From positions 40,377 to 104,376 of the forward strand of contig CAZJTZ010000011.1 of NCBI GenBank assembly GCA_964549105.1: 64,000 bases of DNA, given 5' to 3'. The position numbers and the translations under genes are program-made. The notes under the pieces are model-generated. The model did no database searches. It was not told where the DNA came from and worked only from the letters and a program-made list of their open reading frames with translations. This DNA comes from Hydrogenedens sp964549105 (GTDB lineage: Bacteria; Hydrogenedentota; Hydrogenedentia; Hydrogenedentales; Hydrogenedentaceae). Shown in pieces: positions 53,024 through 62,957 of this stretch (positions are counted from its first letter, which is position 1; each line of letters starts with the position of its first letter).

Positions 53024-53956
53024 ATGCGAGCATTTACAGATAACAGTTATTCTATTGGAAACACACCCCTTGTAAAAATAAATAGGCTTAATAGAGGGGC
53101 AAGAACAAGCAAAATCTTTGCTAAAGTTGAAGGACGGAATCCGAGTTATTCTGTCAAGTGCCGGGTGGGTGCAGCCATGATTTGGGACGCTGAACAAAAA
53201 GGTCTGCTAAAACCCGGTGGAACAATTGTAGAACCGACCTCAGGGAACACGGGGATAGCCCTTGCTTATGTAGCAGCCGCCAGAGGGTATAACCTTATTT
53301 TGACCATGCCAGAGACTATGAGTTTAGAACGAAGAGGAATGTTAAAAGCGTTCGGAGCAAATATTATATTAACTCCAGGAGATAAGGGTATGAAAGGTGC
53401 CATTGCTGAAGCAGAACAAATGGCAAGTGAAAATCCAAATTATTTCATACCTCAGCAATTTAAAAACCCTGCTAATCCTGCAATACATTTTAGAACCACA
53501 GGTCCTGAAATCTGGAATGACACAGATGGAATGATAGATGTGTTTGTTGCAGGTATTGGTACAGGAGGAACAATTACAGGCGTAAGTAAATTTATTAAAG
53601 AAGTATGCGGAAAGAAGATTGAAAGTGTCGGTGTTGAACCTGCAAGTTCTCCTGTTTTATCGGGTGGAACAGCCGGTCCACACAAGATACAGGGGATTGG
53701 AGCAGGTTTCAAACCTGATACCCTTGATTTAAGTTTAGTAGACCGAATAGAAACAGTAACTGATGGTGAAGCATTTGAAATAGCAAGAAGGCTTGCAAAG
53801 GAAGAGGGAATTATCGCGGGAATTAGTTCAGGAGCGGCTATGGCAGTTGCTTTACGATTGGCAAATAAGGAAGAGTATGAGGATAAGACGATTGTAGTTA
53901 TTCTTCCTGATTCTGGTGAAAGATATTTATCTACCTCACTTTTTAACGGGCAATAA
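53024..53956 (+). CDS. cysK: Cysteine synthase (O-acetylserine sulfhydrylase)
   Basis: 310 residues from the ATG at 53024, 8 bases after GGAGG; the longer TTG start (53009) overlaps the ribosome site and is rejected. PLP Lys45 in NPSYSVKCRVG, phosphate loop GTGGTITGVSKF, and substrate-binding PTSGNTGIALAY. It makes cysteine from O-acetylserine and sulfide. First gene of a cysK-metY-metX plus-strand row. Confidence 0.96.
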   Translation: MRAFTDNSYSIGNTPLVKINRLNRGARTSKIFAKVEGRNPSYSVKCRVGAAMIWDAEQKGLLKPGGTIVEPTSGNTGIALAYVAAARGYNLILTMPETMSLERRGMLKAFGANIILTPGDKGMKGAIAEAEQMASENPNYFIPQQFKNPANPAIHFRTTGPEIWNDTDGMIDVFVAGIGTGGTITGVSKFIKEVCGKKIESVGVEPASSPVLSGGTAGPHKIQGIGAGFKPDTLDLSLVDRIETVTDGEAFEIARRLAKEEGIIAGISSGAAMAVALRLANKEEYEDKTIVVILPDSGERYLSTSLFNGQ

Positions 53957-53985
53957 ACATCTAAAAATAATAGAAAGGGAAAGTT

Positions 53986-55281
53986 ATGACAAATCGTCAA
54001 TATCGTCAGGGGACACTGGCTCTTCATGCAGGACAGGTTGCAGACCCTACCACAGGGGCAAGAGCAGTCCCTATTTATCAAACTACTTCTTATGTATTTA
54101 AAGATAGCGAACATGCAGCACGATTGTTTGCACTTCAAGAATTTGGAAACATTTACAGTAGGATTATGAACCCAACGGTAGATGTATTTGAAAAAAGAGT
54201 GGCTGAATTGGAAGGAGGCGTAGGGGCATTAGCCGTTGCCTCCGGTTCTTCTGCAATTACATTAGCAGCATTGAATATAGCCCATGTGGGACAAAACTTT
54301 GTTTCTTCGAGCACTCTGTATGGCGGGACATATACTTTGTTTGCACATACCTTTTCGGAATTAGGCATTGAGGCACGCTTTGTTGATGCCAACAATGCTG
54401 AAAATTTTGGAAAAAGAATTGATGATAAGACAAGATTTTTATATGTAGAATCCATTGGAAATCCCGCCAATGACATTGTAGATTTTGAAGCCATTGCAAA
54501 AATTGCACATGAACACGGTATCCCTTTCATTGTGGATAATACTGTTACTTCACCTATACTGTTTAAACCTATTGATTTTGGAGCAGACATTGTTGTTCAC
54601 AGTGCAACAAAAGTTATTGGTGGACACGGAACATCGTTAGGTGGAGTAATCGTGGACAGTGGAAAATTTGACTGGGATAATGGCAAATTTCCCGAATTTA
54701 CTGAGCCCTGCCCAAGTTATCACGGTATGGTGTTTAATGACACATTCAAGCCTCTGAATAATATAAGTTACATAACAAAGGCAAGGGTAGCACTTCTTCG
54801 CGATATGGGTCCTTGCCTGTCACCTTTCAATGCGTTCCTATTATTGCAAGGATTGGAAACCATTCATTTGAGAGTCCCCAGACATTGCGAAAATTCGCTA
54901 AAAGTAGCCCAATTTTTAGAAAAGCATAAAGCCGTGAATTGGGTAAATTATCCCGGTTTACCTTCTCACTCCAATTATGATAGGGCTCAAAAGTATATGC
55001 CCAGAGGACAGGGTGCTATAATAGGCTTTGGCATTAAAGGAGACCTTCCTGCTGCAAAGAAGTTTATTGATAACTTAAAATTAATCTCTCATTTAGCGAA
55101 TATTCTGGACGCTAAAACTCTGGTTATCCACCCTGCTTCAACCACACATCAGCAACTATCACTCGAAGAACAGAAGGCGGCAGGAGTAACACCTGATTTT
55201 ATTCGTTTGTCCGTGGGATTAGAAGATATTGAGGACATACTTGAAGATTTAGAACAAGCATTAGACAAGTCTCAAGAATAA
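53986..55281 (+). CDS. metY: O-acetylhomoserine sulfhydrylase
   Basis: 431 residues. A Cys/Met-metabolism PLP enzyme (gamma family) with the Schiff-base Lys in SATKVIGGHGTSLGG. Family length and the GTLALHAGQVADPTTGARAVP N-terminus match MetY rather than MetB. It makes homocysteine directly from O-acetylhomoserine and sulfide, so no cystathionine step is needed. AAAGGGA ribosome site; 29 bp after cysK. Confidence 0.93.
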   Translation: MTNRQYRQGTLALHAGQVADPTTGARAVPIYQTTSYVFKDSEHAARLFALQEFGNIYSRIMNPTVDVFEKRVAELEGGVGALAVASGSSAITLAALNIAHVGQNFVSSSTLYGGTYTLFAHTFSELGIEARFVDANNAENFGKRIDDKTRFLYVESIGNPANDIVDFEAIAKIAHEHGIPFIVDNTVTSPILFKPIDFGADIVVHSATKVIGGHGTSLGGVIVDSGKFDWDNGKFPEFTEPCPSYHGMVFNDTFKPLNNISYITKARVALLRDMGPCLSPFNAFLLLQGLETIHLRVPRHCENSLKVAQFLEKHKAVNWVNYPGLPSHSNYDRAQKYMPRGQGAIIGFGIKGDLPAAKKFIDNLKLISHLANILDAKTLVIHPASTTHQQLSLEEQKAAGVTPDFIRLSVGLEDIEDILEDLEQALDKSQE

Positions 55282-55304
55282 TCATGAAGCAAATCTATTG
55301 AATT

Positions 55305-57104
55305 ATGGAAACAACAAGCGTAGGAATAGTTGAAACAAAATACTATACCTTTGCCCAGGCTCCTGAATATCTCACTCTGGAAAGTGGTGCAAAATTAGGT
55401 CCTGTCACTATTGCTTATGAAACTTACGGTGAGTTATCCCCTGATAGGGACAATGCTATCCTTGTATGTCATGCTTTATCTGGTGACGCTCATGCAGCAG
55501 GATTTCATAGCCCTGATGATAAAAAGCCCGGCTGGTGGGACCCAATAATAGGACCCGGTAAAGCACTTGATACAAATCATTACTTTGTTGTTTGTTCTAA
55601 CGCATTGGGAGGCTGTTCGGGTTCGACAGGCCCTTTGTCAATTAACCCAGCAACAGGTCAACCTTATGGAACAGATTTTCCTTTTGTAACGATTGGAGAT
55701 ATGGTTCGAGCCCAGCAAGAATTAATGAATCATTTAGGCATACCTCAGTGGCTATGTGTTATTGGTGGTTCAATGGGTGGTATGCAAGCCTTGGAATGGG
55801 GTGTCCATTACTCTGATAAAACAAAATCCATCGTTGTAATTTCTGCACCAGCCATAAGTGATGCGCAACAGATAGCATTTCATGCAGTAGGTAGACATGC
55901 AATTCTTTCTGACCCTCAATTTGACAATGGTCGTTATTATCCGTCATCAGGTCCTACCAATGGATTAGCAGTTGCTCGGATGTTAGCACATATCACTTAC
56001 CTCTCAGATGATTCGATGAAGGGAAAATTTGGCAGAAAACTTCAAAATGGAAATCAATTTCGTTATGATGTTAATAAAGAATTTTCAATTGAAAGTTATC
56101 TGGATTATCAAGGAGAGAAGTTTGTCAATCGCTTTGACGCAAATTCTTATCTCTACATAACAAAGGCAATTGATTATTTCGACATTTCTCGTGGATATAA
56201 AAATTTGGATGAAGCAATGAGCCAAGTGCGAGGAAAAACACTGGTTATCTCGTTTTCTTCGGATTGGCTATATCCGCCAGAAAAATCGCGAGAAATAGTT
56301 TATGCCCTTGCCCGACAGAAAAAGAAGGTAAGTTATTGCAACATTCAATCCTCTTATGGGCATGATTCTTTTCTAATTGATTATAAGGCTATGTCTGAAT
56401 TGGTCAGTGGATTTATCAAACATACCTATTACCCCGATAGACCCTGTTCCAAATGTATAGCAAACAATGAACAGGCAAAAGTGGAACCCCAAACTGTGAT
56501 ACCCAACAGTATCTATTCTGGCTCTCGAATAGACCTCGATTCTATTGTAAATCTTATTGAACCTCAATCACGCGTGTTAGACCTTGGCTGTGGTGCTGGG
56601 ACTTTATTATGTCGTTTAGATAGAGAAAAAAAAGTAGATGGATTAGGTATTGAGATTAATCAGAAGAATATTATAAGTGCTATTTCATGCGGGCTCTCTG
56701 TTATTCAGGCGGATATAGATGAAGGGCTTACCGAACTTCCAGATAAATGCTTTGACTATGTAATATTAAGCATGACCTTACAGGTCATAAAAAGACCTGA
56801 TTTGGTTTTGAAAGAGATGCTTCGTATCGGTAAAAAGGGAATTGTGAGTTTTCCAAATTTTGGACATTGGAAAATCCGTTCTAATATTTTATTGAAAGGG
56901 ACTTATCCCATTACTCCAAATCTACCTTATTCCTGGTATGAAACCCCGAATAGACATTATTTTACGCTAAAAGATTTCCACCATCTTTGTAATGATATGA
57001 ATATAAAAATTGTTAAAGAAATTGCATTAAATTCAAAGGGGATTGTCCGTCACCTAAATAATCTGATAGCAGAAGAGGTCGTGTATATATTAGCAAAGGA
57101 ATAG
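55305..57104 (+). CDS. metX: Homoserine O-acetyltransferase fused to MetW
   Basis: 599 residues. Residues 1-385 are MetX: alpha/beta hydrolase with Ser156 in GGSMGG, Asp in SSDWLYPPEK and His in GHDSFLID. Residues about 400-599 are MetW, with a methyltransferase-like fold and the motif VLDLGCGAGTLLCRL, then PNRHYFTLKDFHHLC. MetW is usually a separate small protein needed for MetX activity in some proteobacteria. No good ribosome site before the ATG; expected to be translated with metY (23 bp upstream). Confidence 0.93.
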   Translation: METTSVGIVETKYYTFAQAPEYLTLESGAKLGPVTIAYETYGELSPDRDNAILVCHALSGDAHAAGFHSPDDKKPGWWDPIIGPGKALDTNHYFVVCSNALGGCSGSTGPLSINPATGQPYGTDFPFVTIGDMVRAQQELMNHLGIPQWLCVIGGSMGGMQALEWGVHYSDKTKSIVVISAPAISDAQQIAFHAVGRHAILSDPQFDNGRYYPSSGPTNGLAVARMLAHITYLSDDSMKGKFGRKLQNGNQFRYDVNKEFSIESYLDYQGEKFVNRFDANSYLYITKAIDYFDISRGYKNLDEAMSQVRGKTLVISFSSDWLYPPEKSREIVYALARQKKKVSYCNIQSSYGHDSFLIDYKAMSELVSGFIKHTYYPDRPCSKCIANNEQAKVEPQTVIPNSIYSGSRIDLDSIVNLIEPQSRVLDLGCGAGTLLCRLDREKKVDGLGIEINQKNIISAISCGLSVIQADIDEGLTELPDKCFDYVILSMTLQVIKRPDLVLKEMLRIGKKGIVSFPNFGHWKIRSNILLKGTYPITPNLPYSWYETPNRHYFTLKDFHHLCNDMNIKIVKEIALNSKGIVRHLNNLIAEEVVYILAKE

Positions 57105-57162
57105 TCCAATTATTTATAATTCACCTTATTAAATCCTACCCCTTATAAATGGAGGCAGTATT

Positions 57163-59430
57163 ATGTTGTTTGACTTTGATTTAATTGAAAAAACGGTTAA
57201 TAACTATCCCAAAAAATTAGAGAAAATTAGAGAGAGATTACATCGTCCTCTTACTCTGTCAGAAAAAATTCTGTATACCCATATTTACGACGAAGATAAT
57301 ATTCGTGAGATTAAAAGAGGTGAAGAATATATTGAGTTTAGTCCTGACCGTGTTGCTATGCAAGATGCAACAGCACAGATGGCATTATTGCAATTTATGC
57401 AAGCAGGAAGACCTAAGGTAGCAGTTCCTACCACAGTCCATTGTGACCATTTAATTTTAGCGGAAAACGGTGCTTCGCAGGACCTAACCAAAGCATTAGA
57501 TACGAATAAAGAGGTTTATGATTTTCTATTCAGTGTATCTCAAAAATATGGGATAGGTTTCTGGAAACCGGGAGCAGGGATTATTCACCAGGTCATTCTG
57601 GAAAATTACGCATTTCCCGGCGCAATGATGATAGGAACAGATTCGCATACGCCAAACGCAGGTGGTTTAGGAATGATAGCCGTAGGTGTAGGCGGTGCAG
57701 ACGCCGTTGATGTCATGGCTGGATTCCCATGGGAATTAAAATTTCCAAAAATCATGGGCGTCAAACTAACAGGTGAATTAAAGGGATGGGCTTCACCTAA
57801 AGATGTAATATTGAAATTGGCGGGCATATTGACTGTAAAAGGTGGAACAGATTATATAATCGAATATTTTGGGCCAGGAACGAAGACTATCTCCTGCACT
57901 GGAAAAGCAACGATATGCAATATGGGCGCAGAAGTAGGTGCTACCTGTTCTATTTTCCCTTATGATGAACGAATGGAAAATTACCTAAAAAACACAGGCA
58001 GAGAATCCGTTGCTAAACTTTACGAAACTATTAAGCAAGAACTTCAGCCAGATATGGAAGTTATATCTAACCCTGAAAAATATTTTGACAAGGTGATAGA
58101 AATTGATTTATCTACATTAGAGCCCTATGTGAATGGACCTTTTACTCCTGATTTGGCTACGCCTATCTCTGAACTAAAAGAGAAGGCTTTGTCTCAGCAC
58201 TTGCCTACAAAGGTGGAAGTAGGATTGATTGGCTCATGCACAAATTCATCTTACGAAGATTTAAGCAGGTCTGCATCTATTGCCAGACAGGCAATGTCCA
58301 AACGACTTAAAGCCAAATCGGAATTTATTATAACACCAGGTTCAGAGCAGATTCGCGAAACAATTGAAAGAGACGGCATTTTAGGTGATTTTGAGAAAAT
58401 AGGTGGTGTTGTTCTTGCAAATGCCTGCGGACCCTGTATTGGTCAATGGTCAAGACATCGTTACAGTCCTGATGATGAACCCAATACCATTGTAACCTCC
58501 TTCAATCGAAATTTTGCGAAGAGGAACGATGGCAATCCTAAGACATACGCCTTTGTCGCTTCACCAGAGATTGTGACTGCTTTTGTCCTTTCCGGAGATA
58601 TTACTTTTAATCCTATTACGGACAAATTAATAAATGAAGAAGGGAATGAGGTAAGGTTAGACCCACCTGTTGGAGAGGAATTTCCTGAAAATGGATTTAT
58701 TTGCTCCAATCCGGGTTATGTTCCCCCTGCAGAGAAATCGGAAAATATAGAGGTAATGGTTTCTCCTGATTCTCAAAGGCTTCAATTGTTAGAACCTTTT
58801 CCACCTAATAATGGAAATCTTATTGGGTTGCGTCTGCTTATAAAAATAAAAGGTAAATGCACTACTGACCATATATCGCCTGCGGGACCCTGGTTAAAAT
58901 ATCGTGGTCATCTTGACAATATCTCAAATAATTGTTTTATGGGTGCTACAAATGCGTTTAATGGCAAAACCAACTCAGTTAAAAACCAGATAACAGGGAA
59001 TTATGATACGGTTTCAGCAGTTCAAAGATTTTATAAGCAGCAAGGGATAGGGACGATTGTGGTTGGTGATGAGAATTACGGTGAAGGTTCGTCGCGAGAA
59101 CATGCGGCTATGGAGCCTCGTTATCTTGGAGTAAAGGCAATCCTTGTAAAGAGTTTTGCTCGTATACATGAATCTAACTTAAAAAAGCAAGGGTTACTTG
59201 CGTTGACTTTTCAAAATCCTGATGATTATGAAAAGATTAGAGAAGACGACATCATTGACATTATGGGTCTGGACAATTTTGAATCGGGTAAGCCACTATC
59301 CATTGTTCTTCATCATACAGACGGAACTAATGAAATAATCCTTGCAAATCATTCTTATAACTATGCTCAGATAGAATGGTATAAAGCAGGTGGTGCTCTT
59401 AATGTGATAAGACAGAAATTTTCACAGTAA
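57163..59430 (+). CDS. acn: Aconitate hydratase, mitochondrial type
   Basis: 755 residues. [4Fe-4S] ligands in GSCTNSSYED and CGPCIGQW. The N-terminus (DFDLIEKTVNNYPKKLEKIRERLHRPLTLSEKILYTH) and the overall length fit the mitochondrial-type branch common in Bacteroidetes-like bacteria, shorter than AcnA of E. coli. C-terminal swivelling domain with NYGEGSSREHAAMEPR. It interconverts citrate and isocitrate. AATGGAGG ribosome site. 58 bp after metX. Confidence 0.95.
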   Translation: MLFDFDLIEKTVNNYPKKLEKIRERLHRPLTLSEKILYTHIYDEDNIREIKRGEEYIEFSPDRVAMQDATAQMALLQFMQAGRPKVAVPTTVHCDHLILAENGASQDLTKALDTNKEVYDFLFSVSQKYGIGFWKPGAGIIHQVILENYAFPGAMMIGTDSHTPNAGGLGMIAVGVGGADAVDVMAGFPWELKFPKIMGVKLTGELKGWASPKDVILKLAGILTVKGGTDYIIEYFGPGTKTISCTGKATICNMGAEVGATCSIFPYDERMENYLKNTGRESVAKLYETIKQELQPDMEVISNPEKYFDKVIEIDLSTLEPYVNGPFTPDLATPISELKEKALSQHLPTKVEVGLIGSCTNSSYEDLSRSASIARQAMSKRLKAKSEFIITPGSEQIRETIERDGILGDFEKIGGVVLANACGPCIGQWSRHRYSPDDEPNTIVTSFNRNFAKRNDGNPKTYAFVASPEIVTAFVLSGDITFNPITDKLINEEGNEVRLDPPVGEEFPENGFICSNPGYVPPAEKSENIEVMVSPDSQRLQLLEPFPPNNGNLIGLRLLIKIKGKCTTDHISPAGPWLKYRGHLDNISNNCFMGATNAFNGKTNSVKNQITGNYDTVSAVQRFYKQQGIGTIVVGDENYGEGSSREHAAMEPRYLGVKAILVKSFARIHESNLKKQGLLALTFQNPDDYEKIREDDIIDIMGLDNFESGKPLSIVLHHTDGTNEIILANHSYNYAQIEWYKAGGALNVIRQKFSQ

Positions 59431-59528
59431 AAATTCTGACAATAGACAGAAATGGTTTATTATCTATATCTATTTTAATGCTTAATACCTTTTTCTAAAT
59501 TTAGCGAACAGAGTGTAAAAATTCTTTA

Positions 59529-60749
59529 TTAAAATCGGTCCATTTGCCAGACATAGGGGTATCTTTTGGGAAATATTGCATGTAGGAATTCTCTTGCGGT
59601 AGAAGAAAGGGCAAACCATTTTTTATTCAGAATATCTTCAATATATTGATAGCCTGTAATAACTCGCACGAAATCAGTTTTGTCAATGGAAATTTTATTT
59701 TTACCTAATTTTTTGATAATACCAATCGAGCCATTACGGAAATTGATACAATATGGGGTTCCAGAAATGATTAGAGTTACCTCATCTTCTTTATTAATTA
59801 AGGATTTTTGTTGGATTAATTTCTCCCATTCAGGGGTCATGCACTCTAATGTATCTTCCTCGTTAATTATCGCCATCATACCACCTTCATCTCGCTTATA
59901 GTGTGTTTCGTGTATAGAACGACGCTTTATTAAAGTGCGGATTGACAGATGGCATGGGGGCGCTGCAATTTGTATCATGCCAACCTTCTCTTTTTCTGCC
60001 AACTTGCCAATTTCATATAGAACAGTATCTGAAACTTCAATATTAGTAGAACCTATTTCTTCTATAAGCAGAGTATTTTTATCACTTATTTTGGGCAAAA
60101 AATATCCCAATATTTTTCCATTCAAATCAGTGATAACTTTTCCACGACTCCATTCCTTCCATCGGACAGCAAAATGTGCCTGGGTTCGTATAATGGAGCA
60201 AGAGACATCAATATCATCGTCATCATGAATCTTCCTCAATAACAGGATATCCCCGGGTTTTACTTTTCGTATTTTGTGGGGTATGGATTTGATAGTTAAC
60301 AATTCACGGGTTGTTATATTTGCATAATATTCAGGTAAGGTTGAAGTAAATCCAAATCTATGATAAAAATTAGGAATTCCAAAAAGCATGGATACCTGAT
60401 AAGAATTTGCTGTCATATATTGGACTGCGTTCTGAATGACAGCACTTGCAATACCTTTATTTCTATAATGTCCTGCGGTGGATACCCAACCTATGCCACC
60501 CATTTTTAGGCGTGCTTCACCTATGCGAATTACATCGGTCGTAATCTGTAAGGTTGAAACAATTTTTCCTTTATAAATAGCGATACGAATATGTTCCGTC
60601 TGAAAGTTTGGATATTGAGAACCCATATAGTTAAGCCAGTCATTCGCCTCAAAAGAATCCAATGTCGCAACACTTGCCATTAGTTGCATAGCTTCTTTTA
60701 CTTCACTCTGGCTTTTAGCGCCTCTTATTTCAAGATTTTCTATAAACAT
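59529..60749 (-). CDS. GNAT acetyltransferase with Eis-like two-domain length
   Basis: 406 residues. The first 150 hold a GNAT fold with the acetyl-CoA motif STAGHYRNKGIASAVIQNA. A second GNAT-like region is likely in the middle, and the last 100 residues look like an SCP2-type domain, the layout of Eis/enhanced-intracellular-survival-type acetyltransferases. Substrate unknown. Minus strand, convergent with acn and separated from it by 98 bp. Confidence 0.78.
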   Translation of the reverse strand: MFIENLEIRGAKSQSEVKEAMQLMASVATLDSFEANDWLNYMGSQYPNFQTEHIRIAIYKGKIVSTLQITTDVIRIGEARLKMGGIGWVSTAGHYRNKGIASAVIQNAVQYMTANSYQVSMLFGIPNFYHRFGFTSTLPEYYANITTRELLTIKSIPHKIRKVKPGDILLLRKIHDDDDIDVSCSIIRTQAHFAVRWKEWSRGKVITDLNGKILGYFLPKISDKNTLLIEEIGSTNIEVSDTVLYEIGKLAEKEKVGMIQIAAPPCHLSIRTLIKRRSIHETHYKRDEGGMMAIINEEDTLECMTPEWEKLIQQKSLINKEDEVTLIISGTPYCINFRNGSIGIIKKLGKNKISIDKTDFVRVITGYQYIEDILNKKWFALSSTAREFLHAIFPKRYPYVWQMDRF

Positions 60750-60826
60750 TTTCTCTAAAACTGTTCTTTGGTTTTATCTATATTAATATTAATTATATAT
60801 TAGAAAAAGAATGTAGATGCTACTTT

Positions 60827-62233
60827 TTATTCATGTCGAAGCGCTTCAACCGGGTCCATATTTGCGGCACGAAGAGCAGGATAAATACCAAAAACAATCC
60901 CTATTCCAGCAGAGATACCGAAGGCTATTATTGGGCTCCACAGACGAATTATAGTTGGCATAGAAGCAAAGTAAGTGATTAGATATGGAATAAATAAACC
61001 TAATCCTATTCCTAAAAGACCACCTACCCCGGAGAGAATAACGGTTTCTATTAAAAATTGAAGAATAATATCCCTTTTGCGTGCACCTAAGGCTCGACGA
61101 ATTCCAATCTCTCGTGTTCTTTCTGTAACAGTGGCTAACATGATATTCATAATCCCTATTCCACCGACCAGCAGAGAAATGCTTGCAATAGTCCCTAAAA
61201 CAAGGTTGAAAATCTGTTTTGTCCTTTCTGCCTGTCTTAACAATTCTAACGGAACCACCAGTTCATAGTCTTTTTGTTTATGATACCTTTGAAAAATTTC
61301 GTCTATTATTCTTGCCACTTCTTCGACTCTATCTTCTGAACCGACCATAACAATTATTTCATGGAATTCGACCTTTTCTGTCTCGAGTGTTCCTGCACTT
61401 CTACGGACTAATGTTTCTCCAAACCTCTTTTGAGCGGCAGTTATAGGTATGTAGATTTTATATTGAGGAGAACTACCCATCTGTCCTTTTCTACCAGTTC
61501 CGTTACCTCTTCCCTGTCTATTAGGTGGTCCACTTCCATTTTTTCCTGGGGGCGTCCCTGACGGCATATTGGGGGATTGAGTAGACATCATAAGATTCTG
61601 CGTCTGTTGCAAACTTCCCATACTCCCTTCATCCTCTATAATGCCAATAACCCGGTAATAATCTGAACCTATTCGAACACTTTTTCCGACAGGACTTCCA
61701 TTCGGAAATAATTTTTCAATGGTATTCAATGCCAGAACGCATACATTTTTGACAGTTCCCACTTCTAATTCAGAAAAATATCGTCCTTCTATAATTTTGA
61801 GTTGCTTTATCTCTGGATACCAACTGACCGTTCCTATAATTTGCCCATCTATTCTCCATTGGGTATTCCAGATTACATCTCGTATAATCCGATTTGGAAC
61901 AACTACTTCCACATCGGGGATAGAAGAACGAATTCTTGTGGCATCTTCACGGGTAATTCCATATTCTATAGCCCTGCTTCTATCTGCTGTGACCTTCTGT
62001 TCCATAGGCGGTTTTACGCTCTGAACTATGATATTTTTGCTCCCTAACTTACGAATTTGTTCTTGAGCTACCTGACTGGCTCCTTCACCAACGGCTAACA
62101 TTGCAATAACAGAGGCTACACCAAAGACAATACCTAACATTGTTAATAGGGAACGGAGTCTATGCAGCCACAGGCTTTTAAAGCCCATTTTAATAACTCT
62201 TACCCAACGATATATTGATAAAAAACTTAACAT
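60827..62233 (-). CDS. MacB-type ABC transporter permease
   Basis: 468 residues. One transmembrane segment near residues 25-48 (LLTMLGIVFGVASVIAMLAVG), a large periplasmic domain of about 270 residues, then three membrane segments ending GIYPALRAANMDPVEALRHE, which is the FtsX/MacB signature. A Gly/Pro/Met-rich insertion (about 210-250) is unusual. It is encoded 10 bp after its ATPase. It transfers ATP-driven conformational change to a periplasmic adaptor for export of a drug, peptide or lipid. Confidence 0.9.
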   Translation of the reverse strand: MLSFLSIYRWVRVIKMGFKSLWLHRLRSLLTMLGIVFGVASVIAMLAVGEGASQVAQEQIRKLGSKNIIVQSVKPPMEQKVTADRSRAIEYGITREDATRIRSSIPDVEVVVPNRIIRDVIWNTQWRIDGQIIGTVSWYPEIKQLKIIEGRYFSELEVGTVKNVCVLALNTIEKLFPNGSPVGKSVRIGSDYYRVIGIIEDEGSMGSLQQTQNLMMSTQSPNMPSGTPPGKNGSGPPNRQGRGNGTGRKGQMGSSPQYKIYIPITAAQKRFGETLVRRSAGTLETEKVEFHEIIVMVGSEDRVEEVARIIDEIFQRYHKQKDYELVVPLELLRQAERTKQIFNLVLGTIASISLLVGGIGIMNIMLATVTERTREIGIRRALGARKRDIILQFLIETVILSGVGGLLGIGLGLFIPYLITYFASMPTIIRLWSPIIAFGISAGIGIVFGIYPALRAANMDPVEALRHE

Positions 62234-62243
62234 GTTATAAAAT

Positions 62244-62957
62244 TCAATTCGTCTCCTGCTTTATTTTTGTTTGGACACTTTCATCTATTTCTATCACCCC
62301 ATCTTTTAAACGAACTATCCTCTCTCCATATTTTGCTATATGTTCATCATGGGTAACCATAATTATAGTTTTACCCTGTTTGTGTAATTCACTGAATATG
62401 TTCATAATTTCTTGCCCTGACTTTGAATCGAGGTTTCCGGTTGGCTCATCTGCAAGGATAACTAATGGGTCGTTTACCAGGGCACGGGCTATTCCTGCTC
62501 TCTGTTGCTGACCTCCAGAAAGTTCGGTAGGTTTATGATATAATCGGTCTCCCAATCCAACTCGCGAAGCCATCTCCGTGGCTCTTTTTCTGCTCTCATT
62601 GGGAGAAACACCTTGATAGTAGAGTGGAATTTCGATATTTTCTACGACTGAAAGTTGTGGAATAAGATTATAAGATTGAAAAACAAAACCAAGATAGTTG
62701 CACCTCATATCTGAAAGGGTATCATCATCTAAAACAGAAATATCATATTTGTTCAGATAATATTTTCCCTCAGTTGGCCTGTCCAAACACCCCAAAACAT
62801 TTAACAATGTTGATTTTCCACAGCCAGAAGGACCCATAATAGAAATAAACTCTCCTTCGTTAATTTCCAGGTCAATTCCTCTCAATGCCTGAATATCAAC
62901 GAGACCCATTCTGTAATTTTTCTTTAATCTCTCTAATTTTATAATACAATCTTTCAA
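62244..62957 (-). CDS. MacB-type ABC transporter ATPase
   Basis: 237 residues. Walker A GPSGCGKST, signature LSGGQQQRAGIARAL, Walker B VILADEPTGNLDS, switch VTHDE. The TGNLDS extension is typical of the MacB/LolD group. The ATG overlaps the adaptor's stop by 4 bp. It drives the permease gene downstream. Confidence 0.95.
   Translation of the reverse strand: MKDCIIKLERLKKNYRMGLVDIQALRGIDLEINEGEFISIMGPSGCGKSTLLNVLGCLDRPTEGKYYLNKYDISVLDDDTLSDMRCNYLGFVFQSYNLIPQLSVVENIEIPLYYQGVSPNESRKRATEMASRVGLGDRLYHKPTELSGGQQQRAGIARALVNDPLVILADEPTGNLDSKSGQEIMNIFSELHKQGKTIIMVTHDEHIAKYGERIVRLKDGVIEIDESVQTKIKQETN

Noticed and set aside
53009..53956. cysK starting with TTG at 53009
   Set aside because: That start overlaps the GGAGG that serves the ATG at 53024.
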